Assembly: GCF_048320135.1 (NCBI RefSeq)
Contig: NZ_CP182947.1
Coordinates: 5,456,001 to 5,520,000 of the forward strand
DNA from: Ideonella_A sakaiensis_A
GTDB taxonomy: Bacteria; Pseudomonadota; Gammaproteobacteria; Burkholderiales; Burkholderiaceae_C
Length of the DNA: 64,000 bases
Reading direction: 5' to 3'
Part shown: positions 8,640-17,454 of the stretch, in pieces
Layout: every line of letters starts with the position of its first letter
Numbering within the stretch: the stretch's first letter is position 1
Program-made: the position numbers and the translations under genes
The notes under the pieces: generated by a model
Database searches by the model: none
Seen by the model: the letters and a program-made list of their open reading frames with translations, nothing else
Told to the model about the DNA's origin: nothing

Positions 8640-9404
8640 TCATTCGAGTGCCAGTGCAGCGATGAATTGCGCCGGGCGGTCGGCGTGGACCCAGTGGCCG
8701 GCCCCGTCGATCGTCACCACCCGCAGCTGCGGAAACTGTTCGGTCAGCGCCGCCGCCGCGGCCGGCTGGACGCGGTCGGAGCGGGCGCCGCGAATCAGCA
8801 GCGTCGGCAGCGGGCAGCTGAGCAGCAGCAATTCGGGCGGAAACTCGCACAGCGTGCGCACCGACGTGGCGATCGCCTGCAGGTTGAGCCGCTCGTCGAG
8901 CAGATCGGCCGGTGCCGCAGCGAGGTCGTTCAGGAAACCAACCGCCGCCGAGCCCGGCATCTTTTCGGTGATGCGCTGCAGCGCGATCCGGCGTTCGTCG
9001 GCCGAGCGGATGTCGATGCCGCTGACCGCCTCGAAATACGGCAGCAGCCGCTCGGCATACGACACCGGTGCGATGTCGACGATGACCAGCCGGCCGATCG
9101 CCGCCGGGCTCTTCAGCGCCAGCGCCATCGCGACCTTGCCGCCGAGCCCATGGCCGATCAGCAGCGGCTGCTCGAGCTTTTCGGTCTCGATCAGCATCCG
9201 CACGTCGTCGGCCATCTCGGCATATTCCATCGATGCCGCCCATGGCGAGTGGCCATGGTTGCGCAGATCGACGCAGTAGACCCGGTGCGATTGGGCCAGC
9301 TCGGCGGCGATCGGCCGCCAGTTGCGGCCCGAGCCGAGCAGGCTGTGCAGGATCACGACCGGCGGGCCGCTGCCGCTGACCTCGAAGGCAAGGCGAAGTG
9401 CCAT
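8640..9404 (-). CDS. Alpha/beta-fold hydrolase homologue with the nucleophile serine replaced by glycine
   Basis: A 254-residue alpha/beta-hydrolase of the YbfF esterase type. Recognisable parts are VVILHSLLGSGRNW (oxyanion region), VDLRNHGHSPW, the nucleophile elbow, RGARSDRV (acid loop) and GAGHWVHADRP with His237. At the elbow the family has GHSMGG, but here it reads GHGLGG, so residue 86 is Gly where the Ser nucleophile should be; the codon is GGG. It may be a non-catalytic homologue or use another mechanism. The gene starts 35 bp after the lpdA stop and is probably the last gene of the pyruvate dehydrogenase transcript. There is no clear terminator between them. Confidence 0.82.
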   Translation of the reverse strand: MALRLAFEVSGSGPPVVILHSLLGSGRNWRPIAAELAQSHRVYCVDLRNHGHSPWAASMEYAEMADDVRMLIETEKLEQPLLIGHGLGGKVAMALALKSPAAIGRLVIVDIAPVSYAERLLPYFEAVSGIDIRSADERRIALQRITEKMPGSAAVGFLNDLAAAPADLLDERLNLQAIATSVRTLCEFPPELLLLSCPLPTLLIRGARSDRVQPAAAAALTEQFPQLRVVTIDGAGHWVHADRPAQFIAALALE

Positions 9405-9439
9405 TGTTCAATGCTTGATCCGGGCCGGCGCAGGCAGGC

Positions 9440-11212
9440 TCATTTCTTCTTCTGCGGTGGCAGGTCGGTGCAGACGCCTTCGAACATCTCGGCGGCCATG
9501 CCGATCGATTCGCCGAGCGTCGGGTGCGGGTGGATGGTCTTGCCGATGTCGGTCGGCTCGCAGCCCATCTCGATCGCCAGACAGACTTCGCTGATCAGGT
9601 CGCCGGCATGTGTGCCGACGATGCCGCCGCCGATCACCCGGTGCGTCGCCTCGTCGAAGATCAGCTTGGTGAACCCCTCGTCACGGCCGTTGGCAATCGC
9701 CCGCCCGGACGCCGCCCACGGAAAAACCGCCTTGCCGATCTTGATGCCCTCGGCCTTGCACTGTTCCTCGGTCTTGCCGGCCCAGGCCACTTCGGGGTCG
9801 GTATAGGCCACCGACGGGATCTGCCGGGCATCGAAATACGACGGCTGGCCGTTTGCCGCCTCGGCCGCGACATGCGCCTCGTGGACTGCCTTGTGCGCGA
9901 GCATCGGCTGGCCGACGATATCGCCAATCGCATAGATGTGCGGCACGTTGGTGCGCATCTGCCTGTCGACGTTGATGAAGCCGCGGTCGCTGACCGCAAC
10001 GCCGGCCTTGTCGGCGCCGATCTTGTTGCCGTTCGGGCTGCGCCCGACCGCAACCAGCACCAGGTCGTAGACCTGCACCTCCTTCGGCGCCTTGTCACCC
10101 TCGAACTTGACCTCGATGCCGCCCTTGGTCGCCTTCGCGCCGACCGTCTTCGTCTTCAGCATCACGCTGCCGAAGCGGTGGTGGTTCATCTTGTCCCAGA
10201 CCTTCACGAGGTCGCGGTCGGCGCCCTGCATCAGGCCGTCGAGCATCTCGACGACGTCGATGCGGGTGCCGAGCGTCGAGTAGACGGTCGCCATCTCGAG
10301 GCCGATGATGCCGCCGCCGACGACGAGCATGCGCTTCGGGATATTTTTCAGCAGCAGCGCGCCGGTCGAATCGACGACGCGTTCGTCGTCGGGCATGAAG
10401 GGCAGCTTCACCGGCTGCGAGCCGGCGGCGATGATCGCCTTGTCGAACTTGACGACGGTCTTCTTGCCGCCGTCGCCGACCACCTCGAGGTGGTGCGGGT
10501 CGAGGAAGCTGCCGACGCCGGTGATGACCTCGACCTTGCGCATCTTTGCCATGCCGGCGAGGCCACCGGTCAGCTTCTTGATCACGCCGTCCTTGAAGGC
10601 GCGCAGCTTGTCGATGTCGATTTTCGGTGCGCCGTAGCTGATGCCGTGGTCGGGCAGGTGGCGCACCTCGTCCATCACGGATGCGGTGTGCAGCAGCGCC
10701 TTCGACGGGATGCAGCCGACATTCAGGCAGACGCCGCCGAGCGTTGCATAACGCTCGACCAGCACCGTCTTCATGCCGAGGTCGGCGCTGCGGAATGCCG
10801 CCGAATAGCCACCCGGCCCGGCACCGAGCACCAGCACCTCGCAGCTGAGGTCGGCCTTGCCGCTGTAGCTGGCGGCGCTGCTGGCGGCAGCGGGTGCCGG
10901 TGCGGCCGCGGGAGCCTGGGCTGGCGCTGGCGCCTGCCCGGCCGGTTTCGCCGGCGGCGCGGCCGCGGCCGCCGATTCCTCGAGCAGCAGCAGCACCGTG
11001 CCTTCGCTGACCTTGTCGTTGAGCTTGACGCGCACTTCCTTGACGACACCGGCATGGGTCGACGGGATCTCCATCGACGCCTTGTCCGATTCGACGATCA
11101 CCAGCCCGGTATCGACGGCAATCGTTTCGCCCGGCTCGACCATCACCTCGATCACCGCGACGTCCTTGAAGTCGCCGATGTCCGGGACTTTTACCTCGAC
11201 CAGTTTTGACAT
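9440..11212 (-). CDS. lpdA: Dihydrolipoyl dehydrogenase (E3) with N-terminal lipoyl domain
   Basis: FAD enzyme that reoxidises the dihydrolipoyl groups of the pyruvate dehydrogenase complex and passes electrons to NAD+. 590 residues: an N-terminal lipoyl domain (1-80) with Lys44 in ESDKAS, an Ala/Pro-rich linker (81-120), then the E3 body. The body has FAD-binding GAGPGG (130-135), redox cysteines C162 and C167 in GGVCLNVGCIPSKALL, a second Rossmann motif VVGGGIIGLEMA, and the C-terminal HPHPTLGES active-site block. Start ATG 11212 is chosen because the lipoyl domain begins there, 13 bp after aceF. E3 with its own lipoyl domain is known in Neisseria and Burkholderiales. Confidence 0.95.
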   Translation of the reverse strand: MSKLVEVKVPDIGDFKDVAVIEVMVEPGETIAVDTGLVIVESDKASMEIPSTHAGVVKEVRVKLNDKVSEGTVLLLLEESAAAAAPPAKPAGQAPAPAQAPAAAPAPAAASSAASYSGKADLSCEVLVLGAGPGGYSAAFRSADLGMKTVLVERYATLGGVCLNVGCIPSKALLHTASVMDEVRHLPDHGISYGAPKIDIDKLRAFKDGVIKKLTGGLAGMAKMRKVEVITGVGSFLDPHHLEVVGDGGKKTVVKFDKAIIAAGSQPVKLPFMPDDERVVDSTGALLLKNIPKRMLVVGGGIIGLEMATVYSTLGTRIDVVEMLDGLMQGADRDLVKVWDKMNHHRFGSVMLKTKTVGAKATKGGIEVKFEGDKAPKEVQVYDLVLVAVGRSPNGNKIGADKAGVAVSDRGFINVDRQMRTNVPHIYAIGDIVGQPMLAHKAVHEAHVAAEAANGQPSYFDARQIPSVAYTDPEVAWAGKTEEQCKAEGIKIGKAVFPWAASGRAIANGRDEGFTKLIFDEATHRVIGGGIVGTHAGDLISEVCLAIEMGCEPTDIGKTIHPHPTLGESIGMAAEMFEGVCTDLPPQKKK

Positions 11213-11225
11213 GAAGCCGATCCCC

Positions 11226-12836
11226 TCAGAACATGATCCGCCGCATGTCGGCGAGCAGGTTGGCGAAATGCACGTTGAAGCGCGCCGCGGCCGCACCATC
11301 GATCACGCGGTGGTCCCACGACAGCGACAGCGGCAGCGTCAGCCGCCAGCTCGAGGTCTTGCCGTCGTTCGAATGCTGCTTCCAGAAGCTTCTGCAGACA
11401 CCCATGATCGCGACCTCCGGTGCGTTGATGATCGGCGTGAAGAAGGTGCCGCCGATGCCGCCCAGCGATGAGATCGTGAAGGTGCCGCCCGACATCTGGT
11501 CGGGTTTGAGCTTGCCGTCGCGTGCCAGCTTGGCCAGTGCGCCCATCTCCTGTGCAATCTGCGGCAGCGTCTTCTGGTCGACGTCGCGGATCACCGGGAC
11601 CATCAGCCCGTTCGGCGTATCGGCGGCAAAGCCGATGTGCCAGTAGTTCTTGATCACCAGGCTGTCGCCGTCGAGGCTGGCGTTGAATTCCGGAAACTTC
11701 TTCAGCGTCGCGACCGCCGCCTTCATCAGGAACGGCAGCATGCTGAGCTTGATGCCCGATTTCTCGAGTTCCTTGTTCATCTGCACGCGGAAGGCCTCGA
11801 GGTCGGTGATGTCGGCCTCGTCCTGACTCGTCACGTGCGGAATGACGACCCAGTTGCGGTGCAGGTTGGCGGCCGAGATCTTCTTGATCCGCGACAACTC
11901 GCGGCGTTCGACCGGACCGAATTTCGCGAAATCGACCTTCGGCCAGGCCAGCACGTCGAGGCCGCCGCCGCCGCCTGCGCTCGGGGCGGCAGCCGCTCCG
12001 GCGGACTTCGCTGGCGCAGCAGCCGCGGCAGCGGCGCCGCCCTTCGCGAACGCTTCGACGTCCTCGCGCAGGATGCGGCCGTGATCGCCGCTGCCCTTGA
12101 CCTTGCCGAGGTCGACGCCGAGCTCTCGCGCCAGCTTGCGCACCGCCGGGCCGGCATAGGCCAGTGCGAATGCCGCTTCGTCGATGCCGCCGCTGGCCGG
12201 CGCCGCTGCCGCCGGAGCAGCCGCTGCGCCGGGCGCGGCGGCTGGCTGCGCCGCCGGCGCTGCCGCTGCCGCTGGTGCGGCCGCACCGGTCGACAACACC
12301 AAAATCACGCTGCCCTCGCTGACCTTGTCGCCAACCTTGATGCGGACCTCCTTGACGGTGCCGCCGAGCGGCGCCGGCACGTCCATCGTCGCCTTGTCCG
12401 ATTCGAGCGAAACCAGCGGGTCCTCGGCCTTCACGGTGTCGCCGGGCTTGACGAAGATCTCGATCACCGGCACGTCGCTGAAGTCGCCGATGTCCGGCAC
12501 CCGCACCTCGGCGACGCCAGACGGCGCATTGACCGGCGCTGGCGGCGCGCTGACGCTCGGTTTGGCGGCCTCGGCCGGCGCCGCTGCCGCGCCACCGGCG
12601 GCCTCGAAACTCATGATCACCGAACCTTCGCTGACCTTGTCGCCGACCTTGACGGCAATCGACTTGACCTTGCCACCCTGCGGCGCCGGCACGTCCATCG
12701 TCGCCTTGTCCGACTCCAGCGACAGCAGCGGATCCTCGGCCTTCACGGTATCGCCGGGCTGGACGAAGATCTCGATCACCGGCACATCCGTGAAGTCGCC
12801 GATGTCCGGAACCTTGATGTCGATTGACTGGCTCAT
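11226..12836 (-). CDS. aceF: Pyruvate dehydrogenase E2, dihydrolipoyl acetyltransferase
   Basis: Core subunit of pyruvate dehydrogenase, transferring acetyl from lipoyl to CoA. 536 residues from ATG 12836: two lipoyl domains with Lys44 and Lys148 in ESDKATMDVPAP, separated by Ala/Pro linkers; a peripheral-subunit-binding domain (about 228-265, AGPAVRKLARELGVDLGKVK); another Ala linker; and the catalytic domain ending in SWDHRVIDG, with active-site His509. The two lipoyl domains are almost identical and may recombine. The upstream ATG at 12860 would overlap the aceE end and lacks the domain register. It is 20 bp downstream of aceE and 13 bp upstream of lpdA. Confidence 0.95.
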   Translation of the reverse strand: MSQSIDIKVPDIGDFTDVPVIEIFVQPGDTVKAEDPLLSLESDKATMDVPAPQGGKVKSIAVKVGDKVSEGSVIMSFEAAGGAAAAPAEAAKPSVSAPPAPVNAPSGVAEVRVPDIGDFSDVPVIEIFVKPGDTVKAEDPLVSLESDKATMDVPAPLGGTVKEVRIKVGDKVSEGSVILVLSTGAAAPAAAAAPAAQPAAAPGAAAAPAAAAPASGGIDEAAFALAYAGPAVRKLARELGVDLGKVKGSGDHGRILREDVEAFAKGGAAAAAAAPAKSAGAAAAPSAGGGGGLDVLAWPKVDFAKFGPVERRELSRIKKISAANLHRNWVVIPHVTSQDEADITDLEAFRVQMNKELEKSGIKLSMLPFLMKAAVATLKKFPEFNASLDGDSLVIKNYWHIGFAADTPNGLMVPVIRDVDQKTLPQIAQEMGALAKLARDGKLKPDQMSGGTFTISSLGGIGGTFFTPIINAPEVAIMGVCRSFWKQHSNDGKTSSWRLTLPLSLSWDHRVIDGAAAARFNVHFANLLADMRRIMF

Positions 12837-12856
12837 GTGGGAATCCTTGTCTCGGC

Positions 12857-15535
12857 TCAAACGGTCCAGGGCGCGGCCCGCTCGGTATCGAGCCCGTATT
12901 TCTTGATTGCATCGGCGACCAGCTGCGGCTTGACGACGCCGTCGTCGGCCAGTGCCTTCAGCGCGGCGACCGTCACGTGGAAGCGGTCGACCTCGAAGAA
13001 CCGGCGCAGCTTGACGCGGTAGTCGCTGCGGCCGAATCCGTCGGTGCCGAGCACGGTGTAGCGCCGGCCGGCGGCCTGAACATATTCGCGCACCTGGTCG
13101 GCGTAATTGCGCATGTAGTCGGTCGATGCGATGACCGGGCCCTCGTTGCCGTCGAGGCAGCTCTCGACCCAGCTTCGGCGGCGCTTTTCGGTCGGATGCA
13201 GCAGGTTCCAGCGCTCGGCGGCCATGCCGTCGCGGCGCAGTTCATTGAAGCTGGTCGCGCTCCAGATATCGGCTGTCACGCCGAAATCGTCGCGCAGCAG
13301 ATCGGCCGCAGCGATCACCTCGCGCAGGATGGTTCCACTGCCCATCAGCTGCACTCGCATGCCCTTCTTGGCCTTGCCGCCGTCGCGCAGCTTGTACAGC
13401 CCTTTCAGGATGCCTTGCTCGGCGCCGTCGCCCGCATCGGCCATGCCGGGATGCGGGTAGTTCTCGTTCATCAGCGTGATGTAGTAGTAGACGTCCTCCT
13501 GCTCCTGATACATCCGGCGCATGCCGTCGCGGATGATCGTCACCACCTCGTAGGCAAAGGTCGGGTCGTAGGAAATGCAGTTCGGAATCGTGCCGGCGAG
13601 GATGTGGCTGTGTCCGTCCTCGTGCTGCAGGCCTTCGCCGTTCAGCGTGGTGCGCCCGGCAGTGCCGCCGAGCAGGAAGCCGCGCGCGCGGATATCGCCG
13701 GCCAGCCAGGCGAGGTCGCCGACGCGCTGCAGCCCGAACATAGAGTAGTAGATGTAGAACGGGATCATCGGCACGTCGTTGCTGCTGTACGAGGTCGCCG
13801 CGACGATCCAGCTCGACATCGCGCCGCCTTCGTTGATGCCTTCCTGCAGCACCTGGCCGTCCTTCGATTCGCGGTAATACATCAGCTGGTCGGCATCCTG
13901 CGGCTTGTACAACTGGCCGAGCGACGACCAGATGCCGAGCTGGCGAAACATGCCCTCCATGCCGAAGGTGCGCGATTCGTCGGGGACGATCGGCACGATG
14001 TGTTTGCCGATCTGCTTGTCGCGCACCAGCGTGCCGAGCATCTGCACGAAGGCCATCGTCGTGCTGATCTCGCGTTCGCCGGAGCTGTCGAGCAGGCGCT
14101 GGAAGGTCGACAGCGGCGGCACCGGCAGCGAGGCCGATTGGCGCCGGCGCTGCGGCAGGTAGCCGCCGAGCGCGGCGCGCCGCTCGTGCAGGTATTTCAT
14201 CTCCGGGCTGTCGTCGGGCAGCTTGACGAAGGGCACGTTCGCCAGATCGTCGTCGGCGACCGGAATCTGGAACCGGTCGCGAAAACCCCGCAGCGCATCC
14301 TGCGTCATCTTCTTCGCCTGGTGGGCGATCATCTGGCCTTCGCCCGATTCGCCCATGCCGTAGCCCTTGACGGTTTTCGGCAGGATCAGCGTCGGCTGGC
14401 CGGTGTGCCTGACCGCTGCGGCGTAGGCGGCAAAGACCTTTTCAGGATCGTGGCCGCCGCGCGTCAGGCTCCAGATCTCGTCGTCGCTCATGTCGGCGAC
14501 CAGCGCCCGCGTCTCGTCGTATTTGCCGAAAAAATGCTCGCGCACATAGGCGCCGCTCTTGCTCTTGAAATCCTGGTATTCGCCGTCGACGCATTCCTCC
14601 ATTCGCTTGAGCAGCATGCCGCTGTTGTCGTTGGCGAGCAGCTTGTCCCAGCCGCTGCCCCACAGCACCTTGATGACGTTCCAGCCGGCGCCGCGGAATA
14701 CCGATTCGAGCTCCTGCACGATCTTGCCGTTGCCGCGCACCGGGCCGTCGAGCCGCTGCAGGTTGCAGTTGATGACGAAGATCAGGTTGTCGAGCCCCTC
14801 GCGGCCGGCCAGCGAAATCGCGCCGAGCGATTCGGGCTCGTCCATCTCGCCGTCGCCCATGAAGGCCCAGACCTTGCGCGGGCCGGTCTCGGCGAGGCCC
14901 CGGCCCTGCAGGTATTTCAGGAAGCGGGCCTGGTAGATCGCCAGCAGCGGGCCAAGGCCCATCGACACGGTCGGGAACTGCCAGAAATCGGGCATCAGCC
15001 ATGGGTGAGGGTAGGACGACAGGCCCTTGCCCTCGGTCTCCTGCCGATAACCAAGCAACTGTTGCTCGGTCAGCCGCCCCTCCATGAAGGCGCGCGCATA
15101 AATGCCTGGCGAACTGTGGCCCTGGATGAAAACCAGATCACCGCCATGCGTGTCGGTCGGTGCATGCCAGAAGTGGCCGAAGCCGATGTCGTACAGCGTC
15201 GCCGCCGACTGGAAACTCGCGATGTGGCCGCCGAGTTCGGAACTGTCCTTGTTCGCGCGCAGGATGATCGCCAGCGCATTCCAGCGGATGATCGAGCGCA
15301 GCCGGTGCTCGATCGCACGGTCGCCGGGCGACTTCTCCTCGTCCTCCGGCGCGATCGTATTCTTGTACGCCGTCGTCAACGAGCGCGGCACATATACCCC
15401 GTCGGCGCGGGCCTTGTCGACCAGCCGGTTGACGAGGTAGTTGGTGCGTGTCTTGCCGCGCCAGGCCTGCACTGCGCTCAGCGCATCGAGCCACTCACTG
15501 GTTTCGGTCTGGTCGATATCGTCTTCGGGATTCAT
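12857..15535 (-). CDS. aceE: Pyruvate dehydrogenase E1 (homodimeric)
   Basis: Thiamine-diphosphate enzyme that decarboxylates pyruvate and reductively acetylates E2. 892 residues, the normal size for the homodimeric type. Blocks seen include FGHFWHAPTDTHGGDLVFIQ, QGHSSPGIYARAF, the ThDP motif FMGDGEMDEPESLGAI with VINCNLQRLDGPVRGN, and C-terminal DYMRNYADQVREYV and LGTDGFGRSD. The frame continues 45 residues upstream, but MNPEDDIDQTETSEWLDALS at 15535 is the usual E1 start. It heads aceE-aceF-lpdA and faces the pdhR-type gene across a 159-bp region carrying a likely operator. Confidence 0.96.
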   Translation of the reverse strand: MNPEDDIDQTETSEWLDALSAVQAWRGKTRTNYLVNRLVDKARADGVYVPRSLTTAYKNTIAPEDEEKSPGDRAIEHRLRSIIRWNALAIILRANKDSSELGGHIASFQSAATLYDIGFGHFWHAPTDTHGGDLVFIQGHSSPGIYARAFMEGRLTEQQLLGYRQETEGKGLSSYPHPWLMPDFWQFPTVSMGLGPLLAIYQARFLKYLQGRGLAETGPRKVWAFMGDGEMDEPESLGAISLAGREGLDNLIFVINCNLQRLDGPVRGNGKIVQELESVFRGAGWNVIKVLWGSGWDKLLANDNSGMLLKRMEECVDGEYQDFKSKSGAYVREHFFGKYDETRALVADMSDDEIWSLTRGGHDPEKVFAAYAAAVRHTGQPTLILPKTVKGYGMGESGEGQMIAHQAKKMTQDALRGFRDRFQIPVADDDLANVPFVKLPDDSPEMKYLHERRAALGGYLPQRRRQSASLPVPPLSTFQRLLDSSGEREISTTMAFVQMLGTLVRDKQIGKHIVPIVPDESRTFGMEGMFRQLGIWSSLGQLYKPQDADQLMYYRESKDGQVLQEGINEGGAMSSWIVAATSYSSNDVPMIPFYIYYSMFGLQRVGDLAWLAGDIRARGFLLGGTAGRTTLNGEGLQHEDGHSHILAGTIPNCISYDPTFAYEVVTIIRDGMRRMYQEQEDVYYYITLMNENYPHPGMADAGDGAEQGILKGLYKLRDGGKAKKGMRVQLMGSGTILREVIAAADLLRDDFGVTADIWSATSFNELRRDGMAAERWNLLHPTEKRRRSWVESCLDGNEGPVIASTDYMRNYADQVREYVQAAGRRYTVLGTDGFGRSDYRVKLRRFFEVDRFHVTVAALKALADDGVVKPQLVADAIKKYGLDTERAAPWTV

Positions 15536-15615
15536 CGCGCCGTCCTGTCGGTGTATGGTCGTATCGCAGACCCATGTTTGCACCGATTCGCCGGGGGAGA
15601 CATCGGTGGTAATAC

Positions 15616-15626
15616 TGGTCAGACCA
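15616..15626. promoter_or_regulatory. Candidate PdhR/FCD-type operator TGGTCAGACCA
   Basis: A dyad TGGT-CAG-ACCA in the divergent region between aceE (start 15535) and the GntR regulator (start 15695). It matches the TGGTnnnACCA core used by PdhR, and the nearby FadR and LldR sites are similar. Position fits repression of aceE and autorepression. The match is by eye; binding is inferred. Confidence 0.6.
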
Positions 15627-15694
15627 TCGGCATCCGCTGATATTCTGTTGTCATCTTCCGTCATCGCCATGATGGCGGGCGTGCTGCCGACACC

Positions 15695-16480
15695 GTGCCG
15701 AATACCACCGACTCACGCTTCAGCGCCGTTGCGCGACCCCGCAAGCCGCGGCTGTCCGAGACGATCACCGAGCAGATCGAGCAGATGATCGTCGCCGGCC
15801 AGTTGCGGCCCGGTGATGCGTTGCCGTCGGAACGCGATCTCGCGAAGGATCTGGGCGTATCGCGCCCGTCGTTGCGCGAGGCGCTGCTGCTGCTGGAAAG
15901 CCGCGGGCTGGTGCAGGCGCGGCGCGGTGGCGGCTATGGCGTCACCGACATCACCGGGCCGATCATCACCGACCCGCTGGTGCACCTGCTGCAGCGCCAT
16001 CCGTCGACCGTCGACGACGTGCTCGAACTGCGCCATGGGCTCGAATGTGTTGCCGCGTCGTTTGCCGCGATCCGCGCCACCGACGCCGATGCAAAGCGGC
16101 TGCGCGAGATGTCGGCCCAGATGCGCAAGCGGCGGCGCGAACGCGAGCCGCTGGAGGATGCCGACCTCGATGTCGACTTCCACATGGCGGTGGCCGAGGC
16201 CTCGCACAATGTCGCGCTGGTCCACGTGATGCGCGGCATCTTCAACCTGATGCGCAGCAACATGATGCGTTCGCGCGAGGTCTTGTATCGCCAGTCCGGC
16301 AACATCGCACTGCTCGACGATCAGCATGTCGAAATCGTCAAGGCGATCGTTGCCCGTGACCCGGTGGCAGCGCGAAATGCCGCCAACCTGCACCTGAGCT
16401 TCATCCAGACCAGCCTGCGCGAGATCGGGCAACCCGTCGCGGCGAAGAAGCGGTCCCGGCGTTCTGCGACCAAAGCCTGA
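15695..16480 (+). CDS. pdhR: GntR/FCD transcriptional regulator, likely PdhR
   Basis: A 261-residue regulator with an N-terminal winged helix (about 18-80: ETITEQIEQMIVAGQLRPGD, LPSERDLAKDLGVSRPSLRE, GLVQARRGGGYGV) and a C-terminal all-helical FCD ligand domain (DFHMAVAEASHNVALVHVM). E. coli PdhR senses pyruvate and represses aceEF-lpd. The position divergent from aceE, with a TGGTnnnACCA dyad between, supports the same role. The start is GTG 15695. LldR or FadR paralogues share this architecture, so the symbol rests on context. The Lys/Arg-rich tail KKRSRRSATK is unusual but short. Confidence 0.8.
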   Translation: MPNTTDSRFSAVARPRKPRLSETITEQIEQMIVAGQLRPGDALPSERDLAKDLGVSRPSLREALLLLESRGLVQARRGGGYGVTDITGPIITDPLVHLLQRHPSTVDDVLELRHGLECVAASFAAIRATDADAKRLREMSAQMRKRRREREPLEDADLDVDFHMAVAEASHNVALVHVMRGIFNLMRSNMMRSREVLYRQSGNIALLDDQHVEIVKAIVARDPVAARNAANLHLSFIQTSLREIGQPVAAKKRSRRSATKA

Positions 16481-16526
16481 GCAGCAGCGCCCGCGCTCCT
16501 GCCTCTCGGCGTAGCATTGCCGCGAG

Positions 16527-17423
16527 ATGAACCAAGCAATCCCATGTCCGTTTGACCGCCGCAGCCAGGACGTCGGCAACCTGGTCGAATTCGGCCATGT
16601 CAATGTCCGTGTGCCGGACCAGCAGCAGGCGACGCTGTTCTACGTCAGCGGGCTCGGGCTGACGCGCGATCCATTCATCCACACCGGCATCGACAACATG
16701 TGGATCAATGTCGGGCGTTGCCAGTTTCACCTGCCGACCGGTGCGCCGCAGGTGCTGCGCGGCAGGGTGCATCTGGTGCTGCCGGATCTGCCGGCATTGC
16801 TGTCTCGCCTGAGCACCGTTGCGCCGCGGCTCGCGGGCACAGGCTTCGGCTTCGAGGCGCACCGCGAGCATGTCGATGTCCGCTGCCCGTGGGGCAACCG
16901 GCTGCGCATCCATCCGCCGCAGACTGCGTTCGCTGCATCGCTGGAGCTCGGCATGCCATGTGTCGAAATCGATGTCGCGCCGGGCCGGGCTGAGCCAATC
17001 GCCCGTTTCTACCGCGAAATGCTGGCTTCGCCGGGCCGCGTCGGCCGGGATGCCGACGGTGTGTTCGCCGATGTGCCGGTCGGTATCGGCGAGCGGCTGC
17101 GTTTTCGCGAGACCGGCCGCGAACTGCCGGCCTACGATGGCCACCACCTGCAGGTCAGCGTCGCGGATTTTTCGGGCGTGCACCGTCGGCTGCTCGAGCG
17201 TGGGCTGGTCACGATGGAAACCGACGAAAGCGAATACCGCTTCCAGGACATCGTCGATCTCGACAGCGGTGCGGTGCTGGCGACGATCGAACACGAGGTG
17301 CGCAGCATGCGCCATCCGATGTTCGGCCGCAGACTCGTCAACCGCGATCCATCGATATCGAACCGCGCCTGGGCCGAGGGCCACGAATCATTGCGCTGGA
17401 CGCTGCCGCCGGGCGCTCGATGA
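16527..17423 (+). CDS. VOC family protein with two glyoxalase-fold halves
   Basis: A 298-residue protein of the vicinal-oxygen-chelate superfamily. The first half opens with VEFGHVNVRVPDQQQATLFY and reaches HVDVRCPWGNRLRIHPP; the second opens with MPCVEIDVAPGRAEPIARFY and ends near DLDSGAVLATIEHEVRSM. Each half carries the paired beta-alpha-beta modules. Metal-binding candidates are H23 and the Glu/His residues at equivalent strand ends, but I cannot assign a complete set by eye. The family covers dioxygenases, isomerases and resistance proteins; the substrate is unknown. It starts 46 bp after pdhR on the same strand. Confidence 0.75.
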   Translation: MNQAIPCPFDRRSQDVGNLVEFGHVNVRVPDQQQATLFYVSGLGLTRDPFIHTGIDNMWINVGRCQFHLPTGAPQVLRGRVHLVLPDLPALLSRLSTVAPRLAGTGFGFEAHREHVDVRCPWGNRLRIHPPQTAFAASLELGMPCVEIDVAPGRAEPIARFYREMLASPGRVGRDADGVFADVPVGIGERLRFRETGRELPAYDGHHLQVSVADFSGVHRRLLERGLVTMETDESEYRFQDIVDLDSGAVLATIEHEVRSMRHPMFGRRLVNRDPSISNRAWAEGHESLRWTLPPGAR

Positions 17424-17454
17424 GCCGCTTGCCCGATCGGGCAGGGTGCCGCCG

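Noticed and set aside
12824..15640. 938-codon open frame on the plus strand opposite aceE
   Set aside because: Antisense shadow of a high-GC gene: His/Arg/Asp/Val-rich, no domain, while aceE on the other strand matches its family end to end.
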